From Panax quinquefolius (taxonomy: Eukaryota; Streptophyta; Magnoliopsida; Apiales; Araliaceae), in the NCBI GenBank assembly GCA_020205615.1, contig JAINUW010000512.1, positions 248,001 to 312,000 on the forward strand: a stretch of DNA of 64,000 nucleotides. The letters run 5' to 3'. Below the pieces are notes generated by a model that was given only the letters and a program-made list of their open reading frames with translations, did no database searches and had not been told where the DNA came from. A program made the position numbers and the translations under genes. This document shows positions 1 through 11,100 of this stretch, piece after piece (the stretch's first letter is position 1; the number at the start of each line of letters is the position of its first letter).

Positions 1-2441
1 GGAAAAATCTAATAGAATACAATAGACAACCAGTTTTAAATCAATCTTATAGCAATGAAATAATAATTCATTAGAAGAGTTAAATAGAGAATGCAAACTA
101 TTATCTTCTATATATGAATTTAAAAGTTCATCGTCGATATTTTATCCTTGTAACATCAATCAATATATATCTAGAATCAAATATTCATCTTTGCACTACA
201 GGCCAAAGATATTCATCAGTTGGTCATGTTCATCTAAACACCTGTTCATCTTTGCACTCACGGGCCAAAGATATTAATCGATCGATCATATTCATCTCAA
301 CACACATTCATCTTTTTACCTACTGAGCCAAAGATATTCATCAAGAAATCATTCATCTTTGCACTACTGGGCCAAAGATATTGATAATATCATCATTTAG
401 GGTGAGGATGATGAAAAATATTTTAAAGAAAAGCGAAAGTGGAACAAAAGAACAAGTATTAAGGATTTGTACTTTAAATAATCTTAGTTCAAAAAATACT
501 TCATAAATAACAAGATTGGAATAAAATTCAAGAATGAAGATCAAAACATAGATCCAATCAAAGATAGGAATCATAATGAAGACAATCTTGGACACGAGTA
601 AAAGAAAATTTAATTTTTCGTGAATAGTCTAAAGATATCGTGAATAGTCAGATATCGTGAATAGTAACTCAGACCTCAAAAGATAGAAATTTTACAAAAA
701 CATCATCACGCCGTGAATAGTAACTTCATGAATAGTAACTTCGTGAATAGTAACTTCGTGAATAAGAATCTCATGAATAAGTAACTCGACATGAAAAAGT
801 TCTAAATTTGATAAAAAGTTCAGAATAATATTTCGGCATAATGATATTGAAGAAGATAATATCATTTAAGAAGAAACAACATCCCTTACCTTAGAAAGAA
901 TAAGTACTTGATTGGAATCTTTGGATATAGTCTTTGAAAGAACTGCAGACCATAGTATAGCAATACTCAAAGTACTAAAATATTCACAAAATACGCTCGA
1001 TATTACAGAGAGAGAAATAGAGAGAAAACTTCAGTTTCTGGTGTGATTTTCAATTCTAACCTAAGCACCTTATTTATAGAAAAATGCTTAGAACACCAAA
1101 GCAGAAAATTTAATATAATATTAATATTTATATTATAAATTCTCTACGCACACTTAACATCTGAAATCAGCCACCTAATCACATGTTAAATGAGTCCCAA
1201 CAATGTAAAAAACGTTTTTGTTAATATAATTATTTAAAACTTCCAAAAATCAATTATTCTGGAACCTCGGAACTTCAATAATTCATAATAAATAGCCCTT
1301 TTATCATAAAATTCGAATCTCACGACTTTCTATAACAAATTCAATTCTCTACAACTTTGCAGAAGAAAATTTTTCTAAATTCCAAACAGAAATTGACCGA
1401 AATCCATAAACGGGCGATTTTACAGGCTATAATCAAATTTTAGTCAAGAAATGGGCCCACGAACATATTTAATATGTTTTAAACAACTTTTGCAACAAAA
1501 ATACTCCTCATCCTCATATACTCATATATCCCACATTCATTGTAAAAATATCCTCATTATTATATTATAATAATATAATAAAATATTATTTTATCAGAAA
1601 AAATAAAATATCAATTTTTAACAATTGTCACTTTAAAAAATTTCTCCATCTATAACCATATAAAATCAATATTTTCCTCATCATATAAATCAATAATTAA
1701 TTATTCACAAATAATATTACAGAATCACAAGATCTTGTGACCGTGTCGTTCTCAGGAAGAGGGGTTTTCAATAAAAATTTCTCCTTCTTGGTATGTTGAT
1801 TAGGTGATTCAAACCTCTCCTTAGGCGTAACTTTCTAGACATTGCCAATAATGTTATCTAATAATATTATTTAGATAATATGAATTATTACTTCGATAAT
1901 GAAAAATCTTGTGTAGTGACAATTATTGAAACAAATAAATAATATAAAATATCAACGCAAAGAATTATTGAATCAATAAAATAAAATCTTTGAGCGATAA
2001 TTATTGTAACAATTATTGAGTAGTGCCTTCTTACGTAAGAATCAATAATTGGTGCAATCTGGTGTCTTCTTGTGGAACAACGCTTATTCTTTGTGTTTTA
2101 ACCACCCCGTATTCCAACAAAGTGTTAACACCAGTAATAAGCTATGTAGATTATTTATAACAACTTATACTTGTCGTTTTCTTCATCCAATTACTTTTTC
2201 GTTATGGGGCCCACACAAGGTCAGCGCCGTCGTAAATACGAATATTCACTCGACAATGAGAATATTCCACGACCAAATGAATATTCTCCAAACAATGATG
2301 AGTATTTTATAACCACTTGCTTATTTGAAATATTTGCGCATTTTACCCATAACTAACCACATTAATCAAATCAACCCTTACTATTTCAAAATGATAAAGA
2401 GAGGAATTAAATCTTCATTTATAAAAAGTTGGGGCCTTACA
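1..2441 (-). mobile_element. Family A gypsy-type LTR (A1 subtype), truncated by the window start
   Basis: This stretch is collinear with 44132-46463 and, in its distal half, with 39355-40704: the same openings (ggaaaaatctaatagaatac), the 'tttgcacta..ggccaaagatattcatc' repeats, and the same end in a 'ggggYcttaca' motif. Read on the minus strand the LTR begins TGTAAGRCCCC, a common plant gypsy LTR start. It stops exactly where copia reverse-transcriptase coding sequence resumes (2442), so it is an insertion into an older copia element. About 400 bases of LTR lie outside the window, so target duplication and full length cannot be checked. No reading frame inside it looks genic. Confidence 0.7.
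200..400. repeat. Short tandem repeats inside the A1 LTR
   Basis: Four to five imperfect copies of a unit of about 45-55 bases built around 'attcatctttgcactac-gggccaaagatattcatc'. The same array is present at 44300-44510 in the other A1 LTR, so it is an old part of the LTR rather than a local expansion. Confidence 0.6.
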
Positions 2442-3400
2442 CCTTATTTAAAAGATGAATTTGAAATGAAAGATCTTGAAAAGACAAAATTCTGTTTGGG
2501 AATACAAGTGGAGCATTTAGCATCTGGAATTTTTGTTCATCAATCCACATATGCTGAAAAGATTCTCAGTCATTTTCATATGGATAAAGCTCATCCTTTG
2601 ACTACCCCGATGGTTGTTCGATCTTTAGAAGTTGATAAAGATCCATTTCGACCTCTAGAAAGTGGGGAAGAAGTTCTTGGACCTGAAGTTCCATACCTAA
2701 GTGCAATAGGTGCTCTTATGTATCTTACAAACCTGTAGACACGACACGATATTACTTTTCTTTGTCAACTTGTTAGCAAGATACGCTTCTTCTCAACTAA
2801 GAGACATTGGGATGGGATCAAACACATTTTGAGATACCTCCGTGGAAGTATAGATCTTGGGTTATTTTATCCAAGAAATTCAACGTCACAATTGGTTGGA
2901 TATGCCGATGCAGGATATTTATCAGATCCACATAATGGAAGATCACAAACAGGTTATGTATTTACATATTGTGACACGGCTATATCTCGGAAATCCACAA
3001 AGCAAACCATGGCACTACATCTTCAAATCACTCGAGAGATTCTCGCCATATCGTGAAGCAAACAGAGAGTGTATTTGGTTGAGATCAATTATTCAAACAT
3101 ATTCAAAAGTCGTGTGGATTACCATCAATCAAAGACATTCCTGATTACGTATGAGGATAACGCTACACGCGTTGCTTTCGACTTTAGGAGGATACATCAA
3201 GGAGATAGAAATAAAAGCACATTTCACCTAAATTATTCTTCACACATGAAAGCTACAAAAAGAAGGGTGATATAGATGTGCATCAAATTCGATCATGTGA
3301 TAATCTAGTCGACTTATTCATAAAGTCATTTACCAAATGCAACATTTGAAAAACTTCGGAAAAGGATCGGCGTGTGTCATTGAAAGACTTATGACAACAT
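2442..3400 (+). pseudogene. Ty1/copia reverse transcriptase-RNase H fragment
   Basis: The translation runs from the C-terminal half of a copia reverse transcriptase (KDEFEMKDLEKTKFCLGIQ, then KAHPLTTPM and PYLSAIGALMYL) into RNase H (LRYLRGSIDLGLFY, VGYADAGYLSDP, RSQTGYVFTY). Order and spacing are those of copia pol C-termini. It is broken: a stop follows ALMYLTNL (2736), there is a frameshift near 3050, and the final RNase H part (YEDNA, then a degraded terminal KLRKRIG) is in other frames. The 5' part of the element was displaced by the A1 LTR ending at 2441. No active product is expected. Confidence 0.85.
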
Positions 3401-3871
3401 TTCATCAAGGAGTAATGAATTCCTTTTGAGGGAAGGTACATACTCTTTTTTTCTTAGTCACGGTTTTATCCCAATGAATTTTTCCTGACAAGGTTTTAAC
3501 GAGACAGTCAATTAAGATATTTATATAAAAGATATGTACTCTTTTTCCCTTCATTAAGTTTTTTCCACTGAATTTTCTTAACAAGGTTTTTAATGAGACA
3601 TAATCTTATATCGTAGGGAATCAGGGGAAATATTATACATGTGATTCCCTTAGCTAGCTTCTCCCGTACTCCCCTTTTCCTTCCTTCTTCTCCTTCCTTC
3701 CCCATGACTCCTCTATCTTGCCTATATAAGGCAGTGCATGCTGCTGATTGAAAATGAAGAATTTTCTCTGAAGAATTTTTAACTTTTATCTCTTATTTAT
3801 TCTCTCTAAATTTATGCAGCAATTATAAGATTATATTTATACATTTCGCTAAAATTTTATATCAGATCTTA
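3401..3871 (+). mobile_element. Copia 3' region / LTR remnant with TATA box
   Basis: Downstream of the RNase H fragment lie a purine-rich stretch (ttttgagggaaggtac) and two imperfect copies of a segment containing 'tactctttttYcctt...ggttttatccc...gacaaggttttaacgagaca' (about 3440-3510 and 3535-3605). A TATA-like ctatataaggc follows at 3721. This arrangement is usual for the 3' end/LTR of this type of copia element. The matching 5' LTR is not in the window, so the boundaries are approximate. Confidence 0.5.
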
Positions 3872-3891
3872 CATATATATATATATATATA
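3872..3891. repeat. (AT)n microsatellite
   Basis: About ten AT dinucleotides separating the copia remnant from the CT-rich segment that follows. Confidence 0.9.
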
Positions 3892-5110
3892 GTGTGCTTT
3901 AGAAACGGACCGAAGGAACGGACTAACAAACGGACCCAATGAAAAAAAGAAACACGCGGGTCAAAAGAGTCGGGTCTTCCCTCCCTCTCACACTTTCAGA
4001 ATACCGATTCTCTCTCCCTCACTCACAAAGAGCCGGCTCTTTCATCTTCTCTCTCCCGATTCTCTCTCCCTCACAGATCGGAAGGTAAAGCAGAGGCAAA
4101 CAGATCGGAAGACTCCCTCCTTCTCTCTTACTCTTCCAATTCATACAGATCGAAAACCCCTCCATCTCTCTTACTCTTCCAATTCGTACAGATCGAAAAT
4201 CCCTTTCTGCCATTCGAACCCATCCGAAAACCCTCTCTTCCATTCACGAAGTTGTAAGGTAGATTCGCGAAGTCGCCGGACATAGAACAGAACAAAGCCC
4301 CTTTGAAGCTAGGGTTTGCAAATCAGCAGGTCAGTGAGATTCTCTCTCCTAAAATTTCTGATATCACCAAACTTTGATAGTTTTAAACGGAGTTTTTCTC
4401 AATATTTGTTTAATTAGAGTTGTTTATTGGATTGTGGCTGATGGTCTACTCTGCTCCGTTTATTGATTTTTGTTTATTTACGTTTCACATTCATATCATC
4501 TTTCCTTTGCATTTCTTTTTTTTAATTTCCGAATGTCCCTGTAAACGTTGCTCGATTTGCTTTATTCATTGATATTATGTAGTAAATATGTTTTTTCGTT
4601 TAATTATTATTATTCTCACACCCCTTGTAGCATAAGCATTTGTTCTTAGTTGCGAGGGAGCCTGGCATATTCTTAGAGGTTTTAATGTAACATTTCTATT
4701 CATTTTCTCTACAAAGATTAAGTTATACAATTGCATGGACATGTAAACAAAATCTAACTTTAAGTGGAATATTATTAATGTACCAGAAAAGGAATGTAAG
4801 CTAACTGTATCACAGTTCTGTCTTTGTTACATTCTTTGGAATCCAACTTTGACTTAAATTTTACTAGAATAGGGATGTAAGGTAACTTTTTTGTGATGTT
4901 CCTAGCCTCCAACTTGCTCTGAATCATCAATTTCCCAGAATTGAAGTACATATGAATTCCAAAGCAGTTGTCAAATGCTATTCAACTCTTTTTAGAAACT
5001 TACAACACAATTATTTTTTAATGCAGGCGCACCTTATCTGCTGATTGGGAGCAATGAAAAAGGGGGTTTTTTTTTTGCATTTTGGGTGTCTGCTATGAAG
5101 CAAGGTAATA
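3892..5110 (+). other. Orphan 5'UTR-like exon-intron-exon segment without a recognisable coding exon
   Basis: A CT-rich leader (many tctctctccc runs, 3980-4260) ends in the 'gaagctagggtttgcaaatcagcag' type of sequence seen at ends of plant 5'UTR exons. It is followed by a plausible donor (cag|gtcagtgag, near 4329), about 700 bases of T-rich intron-like DNA, an acceptor (ttaatgcag|gcgcac, near 5027), a short segment with an ATG followed by an (A/G/T)-rich run, and a second donor-like aag|gtaatata (near 5105). No protein family is recognisable downstream. It may be the displaced promoter and leader of a gene whose body was lost, a non-coding transcript, or part of a transposon that picked up such a leader. 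Confidence 0.3.
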
Positions 5111-5593
5111 TACAATGATGAATCATTATTTTGTACAATTGTGATGATTTCTTTTTGAAGAAGAAGAAGTTCTTGGAACCACTAAAGTAAACTAATCTAA
5201 ATCTTCATATAAAAAGTTTAGGTACCAAAATTTGATTTTTGTTTGGTAAAAAAGTCTAAGACTGCCTTTTCGTTTTTCATCTTCGAAGTTGTGTCTTATA
5301 TATGTAGAGATATGGTGGAGGACTGATTTTGCCTGAAAGTTGTTAAAGTTGGTCTATTAGTTTCAGTATGTTTTGATTGAGAAATATAGCCATGTTTATA
5401 CTGCAGACTATCCAAGATAAGCTAGAGCTTCACAACAGTACCAAAACCATATCATTCCTACTAAAATATTGAAGAAGATCAAGTTATACCATTGGTTTAA
5501 GAATCTCACTCTGTTACTTGAATTCTGCTGTGGATGGAGTTACAGATTACACAGAGGAACCTGCAACAAATGTCAATGCCAAAAATGACAAAG

Positions 5594-5960
5594 CTATTGT
5601 ATAAAAGAAAAATACAGTGGTTTGCACATCTGTTGCACAGCTATTATACCATTGGTTTTTGTTGTTTGTAATGTAGTCAGAGTTGTGTTGTAATGAAATT
5701 GTTTAATGTAATGTACAGTGGTTTGCTTATTAGAGATGACATTGAGCTGACTATTGTTGTTGTTTGTAATGTACAGTGGTTTGCACATCTGTTGCACAGC
5801 AAATTAATTACACAATTACAATATGTTACACTTCCATGTACAGTGACTTCAATTAGGCAGTACCCTGTACAGTGACTTCAATTAGGCTTGCCTCGGTTAA
5901 GGTCTAGTAAGAGTGTCTCATCCGGTATCAAGCTCAGTGACTTCAATTAGGCAATACCCT
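5594..5960. repeat. Short direct repeats
   Basis: Two sets. 'acagtggtttgcacatctgttgcacag' occurs near 5610 and 5773, with a partial copy at 5716. 'cagtgacttcaattaggc' occurs near 5839, 5870 and 5936, twice followed by 'agtaccctg' or 'aataccctg'. They are dispersed within 370 bases with no reading frame of note. Origin unknown. Confidence 0.6.
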
Positions 5961-6144
5961 GTTGATGTTAATACTTTATTGACAAATTTAATCAAATTGA
6001 ACAACATGGCCTCTAGCATAATGTCTAACTAGATATTGGCAGAACAAGAGAAGTCCGGTGCTCACAATGATGATAATTAGAAAAGAAATGTATTGGTACA
6101 TTCCAAGCAAAGCAAAATATTCACTTGGGCATACTCAGCACACA

Positions 6145-6147
<3 letters not shown>

Positions 6148-6201
<54 letters not shown>
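6148..6201. repeat. (AT)n microsatellite
   Basis: About 27 uninterrupted AT units. The surrounding 6000-7600 stretch is AT-rich intergenic DNA in which I see no gene. Confidence 0.95.
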
Positions 6202-6203
<2 letters not shown>

Positions 6204-6822
6204 TATACACAGAGCACATGCACGTATAATTTTTCTTTTGTCCGAAAAATATTTGGAAAATTATTTTTATAAAAATAAATAGAAATCTCCTCACCTTAAG
6301 AAATGTTTATTATATAAATAAATTTTACTAAGACTTGATATTTAAATTATCAAGGTCAACAAAAATATATTCAATTTTAGGATAAAAAACATTTTAGTCA
6401 AAAATAGAATAAAATATTTAAAATAGTTTTGTAGGAGAGGATTCTATTTATTCCATAAATCCTATTTCTTAAATATTGTTATCATCAAAATAAACTTAAA
6501 GTTTGGAGACCTATCACCGCGTAATCCACCTGGATTGGGCCATGCTATTTGTTATATTTCTCTTTTTCTGTTTAAAAGTCACGTAGGAAAAAATATATTA
6601 TCACTAAATTAATTAATTAATTTATTTTGTCAAACATGTATTAGAAAAATAAGTAGAAAGTATATTAATGGAGATCATTTTAGTTCGTAAGCTCCCTGTC
6701 TTAAAAGGAGCCAATAAAATTTATATCTTTTTGTATGCTTTTTTTCATCTCTATTGTTAAATATTTTAAAAGGTCTAAATAAATAAATAAAAATTGAGAG
6801 TAAAGTATATATACCCTTATCT

Positions 6823-6824
<2 letters not shown>

Positions 6825-6872
<48 letters not shown>

Positions 6873-7000
6873 GATAGGATCAAAAGTAGCATTCTTAAGT
6901 AGTAGGCTCTCTTAAATAATAGAACTTTATCAAAACTACGTCGTTTTGATAAAATTCTATTATTTAAGCGATTCTATTATTTAAAATTCTACTTCTTGAT

Positions 7001-7038
<38 letters not shown>
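6825..7038. mobile_element. Small hairpin MITE between two (TA)n arrays
   Basis: Two (TA)n tracts (6825-6869 and 7003-7038) flank a segment of about 130 bases with outer inverted ends (gatcaaaagtag / ctacttcttgatc) and a nearly perfect inner palindrome: ttaaataatagaactttatc pairs with its complement ending at about 6964, around a short loop near cgtcg. This is MITE-like. The flanking TA arrays hide the target duplication, so the superfamily (TA-targeting mariner type is possible) is not settled. Confidence 0.5.
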
Positions 7039-7043
<5 letters not shown>

Positions 7044-7618
7044 AATTCATTAGTCCAGAATAAAAAAATTGGAAATTACTATTTGCACAAGAAAAAAAAT
7101 AATATTTTCACAATGTCTCTCTCGCATAAAAGTTAGACCCACTTAATATTCATTTGAGGAGAAACTTGCAAAAACATCAATTTACCGCAAATATTCGCAA
7201 TATATATCATTATCAAATTAATTAATTAATTCTATGGATGATAAAAATTTGCACTGCCTCTAATTTTCAAAAAATAACAAGCAGAAACTTGTTTCTTAAC
7301 TACTGCTTTAAGAGAATCTTGATGCAAGGGTGTTTATTTAAGAGAATAATTATTGGGTGTTGATCTAACATGCTAAGAGTGTTATGGCACTAACCTTGAA
7401 TACTGATTTAAGTATATATATTTTTCACAATAATCCATACAAGAAAAGAAGAAAACAATGTGACTGGTTGACGAAATCAAACCCTATCAGCTATGCACAT
7501 TACAATGAAACTGTAGAGAAGAGGGGCCGGGCCACCAAGGAGGATATGAAGAAGACTATATCCAGAAAGAAATTATACAGAGTTCCGAATGTATGTATGT
7601 TGCAACTTCCATTGCAGT

Positions 7619-8031
7619 TTAGAAGCAGCAGCAGCATTCTTCCAACAAACAGCAGCAACAAAGCGCAGCAAAACTGCACATGTAAAGTCGCACAAAAAGC
7701 TTAATCATAGATATATTTCTAGCATACGCAGCAGATTAAAGTAACTAAATAAGTTGTATTCACAAAGGTATTAAGGCACTAATCCTACGAAAGCCACTCA
7801 GTTTTAAGACATTGGAACAACATACAAATATGATTTTTTAACTCTCCATGTGGTGTAGTTAAAATGAATTTTGGTAATTTAAAAGTTCATTTAAGACTCG
7901 TATATACGATTTGATAGCCATGAAATAAGTCATGCTGCTGCATTTACCAATGTTAGAAACCATGCCTTCACAAGACAAAAAGGAGCAAGCTGTTTAACCT
8001 AATTCGTCAAACATTTCAAAACCAAGTAAAA

Positions 8032-8107
<76 letters not shown>

Positions 8108-11100
8108 GCCAAGTTTTCACCAGTGGGAGAGATCCCATTAGTATCACATAACATGGGTGTAACATTATTCCTCTTCACTGAATGACGTAAATAATAAACA
8201 AAGCAAAATCCAATCACATGCAATGCAGCACAAAAATTGGGCAAGGTGGTTGTTCTTGTTGACACAAGTGCCTTAAACGGGACTTGTACAACTGCTTAAA
8301 GAAGACAATTTGCATCATACTACCAGCATGATGCCCTTTAGACATCTGAGAAAAAACAGGAGTAAAATACAGATGTCTTGGTGCAAATTCCAAACCTTAG
8401 CTCAATATTGATCAATAATAATATTAGAGACCCAAACATGGTCCTGTCACAAACCTTAAATTTATATTTTTTGACAATAAAATCCTGAAAGGTCCCTCAA
8501 TACTTTTAGATGCACTCTTAAAAACAACACCAAATTAAGTGTCTTATACATAGTAGTGAAAGATGGATAGCTCTAATATGACACTATGGTCCAGAATCTG
8601 ATCAAAAGCAACAAGATAGTCCTAGTTCTGTTCAGAACATAGAGGAAAGTGCTGTAGACATGACAAGTGAAGCCTACAATTCTAAACTCACAACAGCATA
8701 GCGTCACAAGCTCTCAGCAAACACAATCAAATTCATGAAAGTGGCAAAGCTTTAGCTCACAGTCATGTACATTAGTTTATGCTAGTTATGTTTATGACAA
8801 TTTTGTAATATGGTTAGTTTGATAATTAGCTTATAATGTAAAGCAGTTTACATGTATAAATAGAGAGAACTATCTCTGTATTGGTGTGTGATTGTAATAA
8901 TAAAATGAATCTTCAATTTCATATGGATTTCATTTTATATCATGGTATCAGAGCCTAGACTTTACTCGAGGGTTTTCGTCTTGCAAATTTGGTCATAATT
9001 TGATCATTTCTCATTCAAATTCATTGAAATTGTATTCAATTTCTTTGTTTCTTCATTCCGCATCTGCTACAACTACCGGCAAATCACATTTCTCTACATC
9101 GAGGTGATTTGAAGCTTCACGAAGTATTGATCTCCTAAGAACAAATTGAATCAATTAACCAATTGAGGAACAATGTCATCAAATCAACAACACACATCTT
9201 TTGCAAATATCGTAATCGGTAATGATCGAAATCCTCATGCTATTGATCCTCTGTTTTTGCACACTCCGTTGATACAACTTCTACTCAACAGTCTTCTGCA
9301 GAATCTAGAAACACACAGTCCTCCAACTATAATGGAACACTTTCAGAGGCTCAACTGAAACAAGTTCTGCAATATATCAAGATGGACAAGGAAAACAAAT
9401 TGTCGGGCGTTAATCTTGCAAGTAACAAGTTTTGTTCCACTATCTTACACATTATTAATCCTCTATGTTCATCTGTTTGTACTCTTAATGATCAATGGAT
9501 TGTTAATTCTGCCGCCATCGACCATATTACCAATTAATTCTCAAACCTTGTTAATCCTACACCTGTTACTTCCTTTATACATTTGCCTAATGGAAAAGTG
9601 TCTTCTATTACTTATACAGGAACAATTAATCTTACTCTGACTCTCACCCTTTTTAATGTTCTCTATGTTCCTGACTTCCAATACAACTTGATTTTTGTTA
9701 GTAAATTGACTTCTAATAATGCTTGTTGTGTTCTCTTTTCTCCTCACCAATGTGTTTTTCAGGACCCTATGTTGAGGACTTTGAAAGGGACTGGTAGTCT
9801 GGATGGCGGCTTGTATAGTTTCCAAGATTCAAGCTCTGCAGTTACTTAGTCATATTTCTTCTAGTACTGTTACTTCCATTATAAACTCAGTTGTATCAAA
9901 ACAATTGTGCCATTTTAGACTTGGTCATCCATCTCTTAATGTTCTAAATAAAATTTCCTCTCTTCATTTTGAGAACAATTGTATTCTTACTTGTGATGTC
10001 TGTCCTTTAGCTAAACAAACACGAGCTGTTTTTCCTCGTAGTGTTATCAAAGCCACTAAATTGTTACATTGTGATCTTTGGGGACCATATAAGTATCCCC
10101 ACTCATGATGGTTGTTCTTATTTTCTCACATTGGTTGATGATTTTTCTAGATGTACATGGACTTACATGTTACATTCTAAAAGTCAAGTTCTGACTTCAT
10201 GAAATCTTCTCTCCCTCCTGTTAAAACTCAAATTCAAGGTCATGCTCATATTGTTAGAACTGAAAATGGCATGGAATTTCTTAAGAATACTCTAAATTCC
10301 TTGATCATCTGAGAATTATTCATCAAATGAGTTGTGTCTACACTCCTCAACAAAATGAAGTTGTTGAAAGGAAGCATATACATCTTCTTGAGGTTGCTAG
10401 ATCTTTACAATTTCAAGCATCTTTGCCTATTAAGTTTTGGGGTGATAGTCTTCTTACTGCTACGTACCTTATCAACAGGCTTCCTATTGCTATTTTAGAC
10501 TACCAAACTCCTATTGAAATTTTAATGGGCTCTCCTCCTTATACTCATCTCAGAGCTTATGGTTGTTTGTGTTATGTTTCTACTTTAGCCCATAACAGAA
10601 CTAAGTTTGATCCAAGGGCTTCTAAGTGTGTTTATCTGGGTTATCCATTTGGCAAGAAAGGATACAAAGTATTTGGTTTATCTACTCAGCAATTTCTCAT
10701 TAGGAGGGATGTTGTCTTTCATGAAACCCAATTTCCTTTTCAAGATATTTCTACCACTTCCTCTTCTTCTATTAGTTGCTCTTTATTTCCTCCTTATACT
10801 GATCCTTTTATTCTCCAAATTGATGATTCTACTAGTGGTTGTCCTGTATTCTCAGAAATAAATTCTTCACTTAATTCATCTTTGTCACCCTCATTGGATA
10901 CTAATGATATCTCTTCTTCTTTAAATGATGCATCTACTGATGTATCCCATGCTTCTCCCTCTATCAATAAATATGTTTCTCATAGATCTAAGAGACTTCC
11001 TGCAAAGTTTGAAGATTATACAGCCTTACCATCCATGTTTACTCAGTCTCTTCCTACTTCAGCACAGGTATCTTGAAACGCACGAGTTTCCTCTTCATAT

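Noticed and set aside
200..400. CRISPR-like spaced repeats
   Set aside because: Repeats are imperfect, spacers are themselves similar, and the host is a plant. They are LTR-internal tandem repeats.
7384..7704. 106-codon plus-strand open frame
   Set aside because: Overlaps the antisense of CYSTM exon 3; the Ser/Gln runs are complements of Cys codons.
7999..8265. Open frame with long Cys/Val and Tyr/Ile runs
   Set aside because: It is a translation of the (CA)n(TA)n microsatellite.
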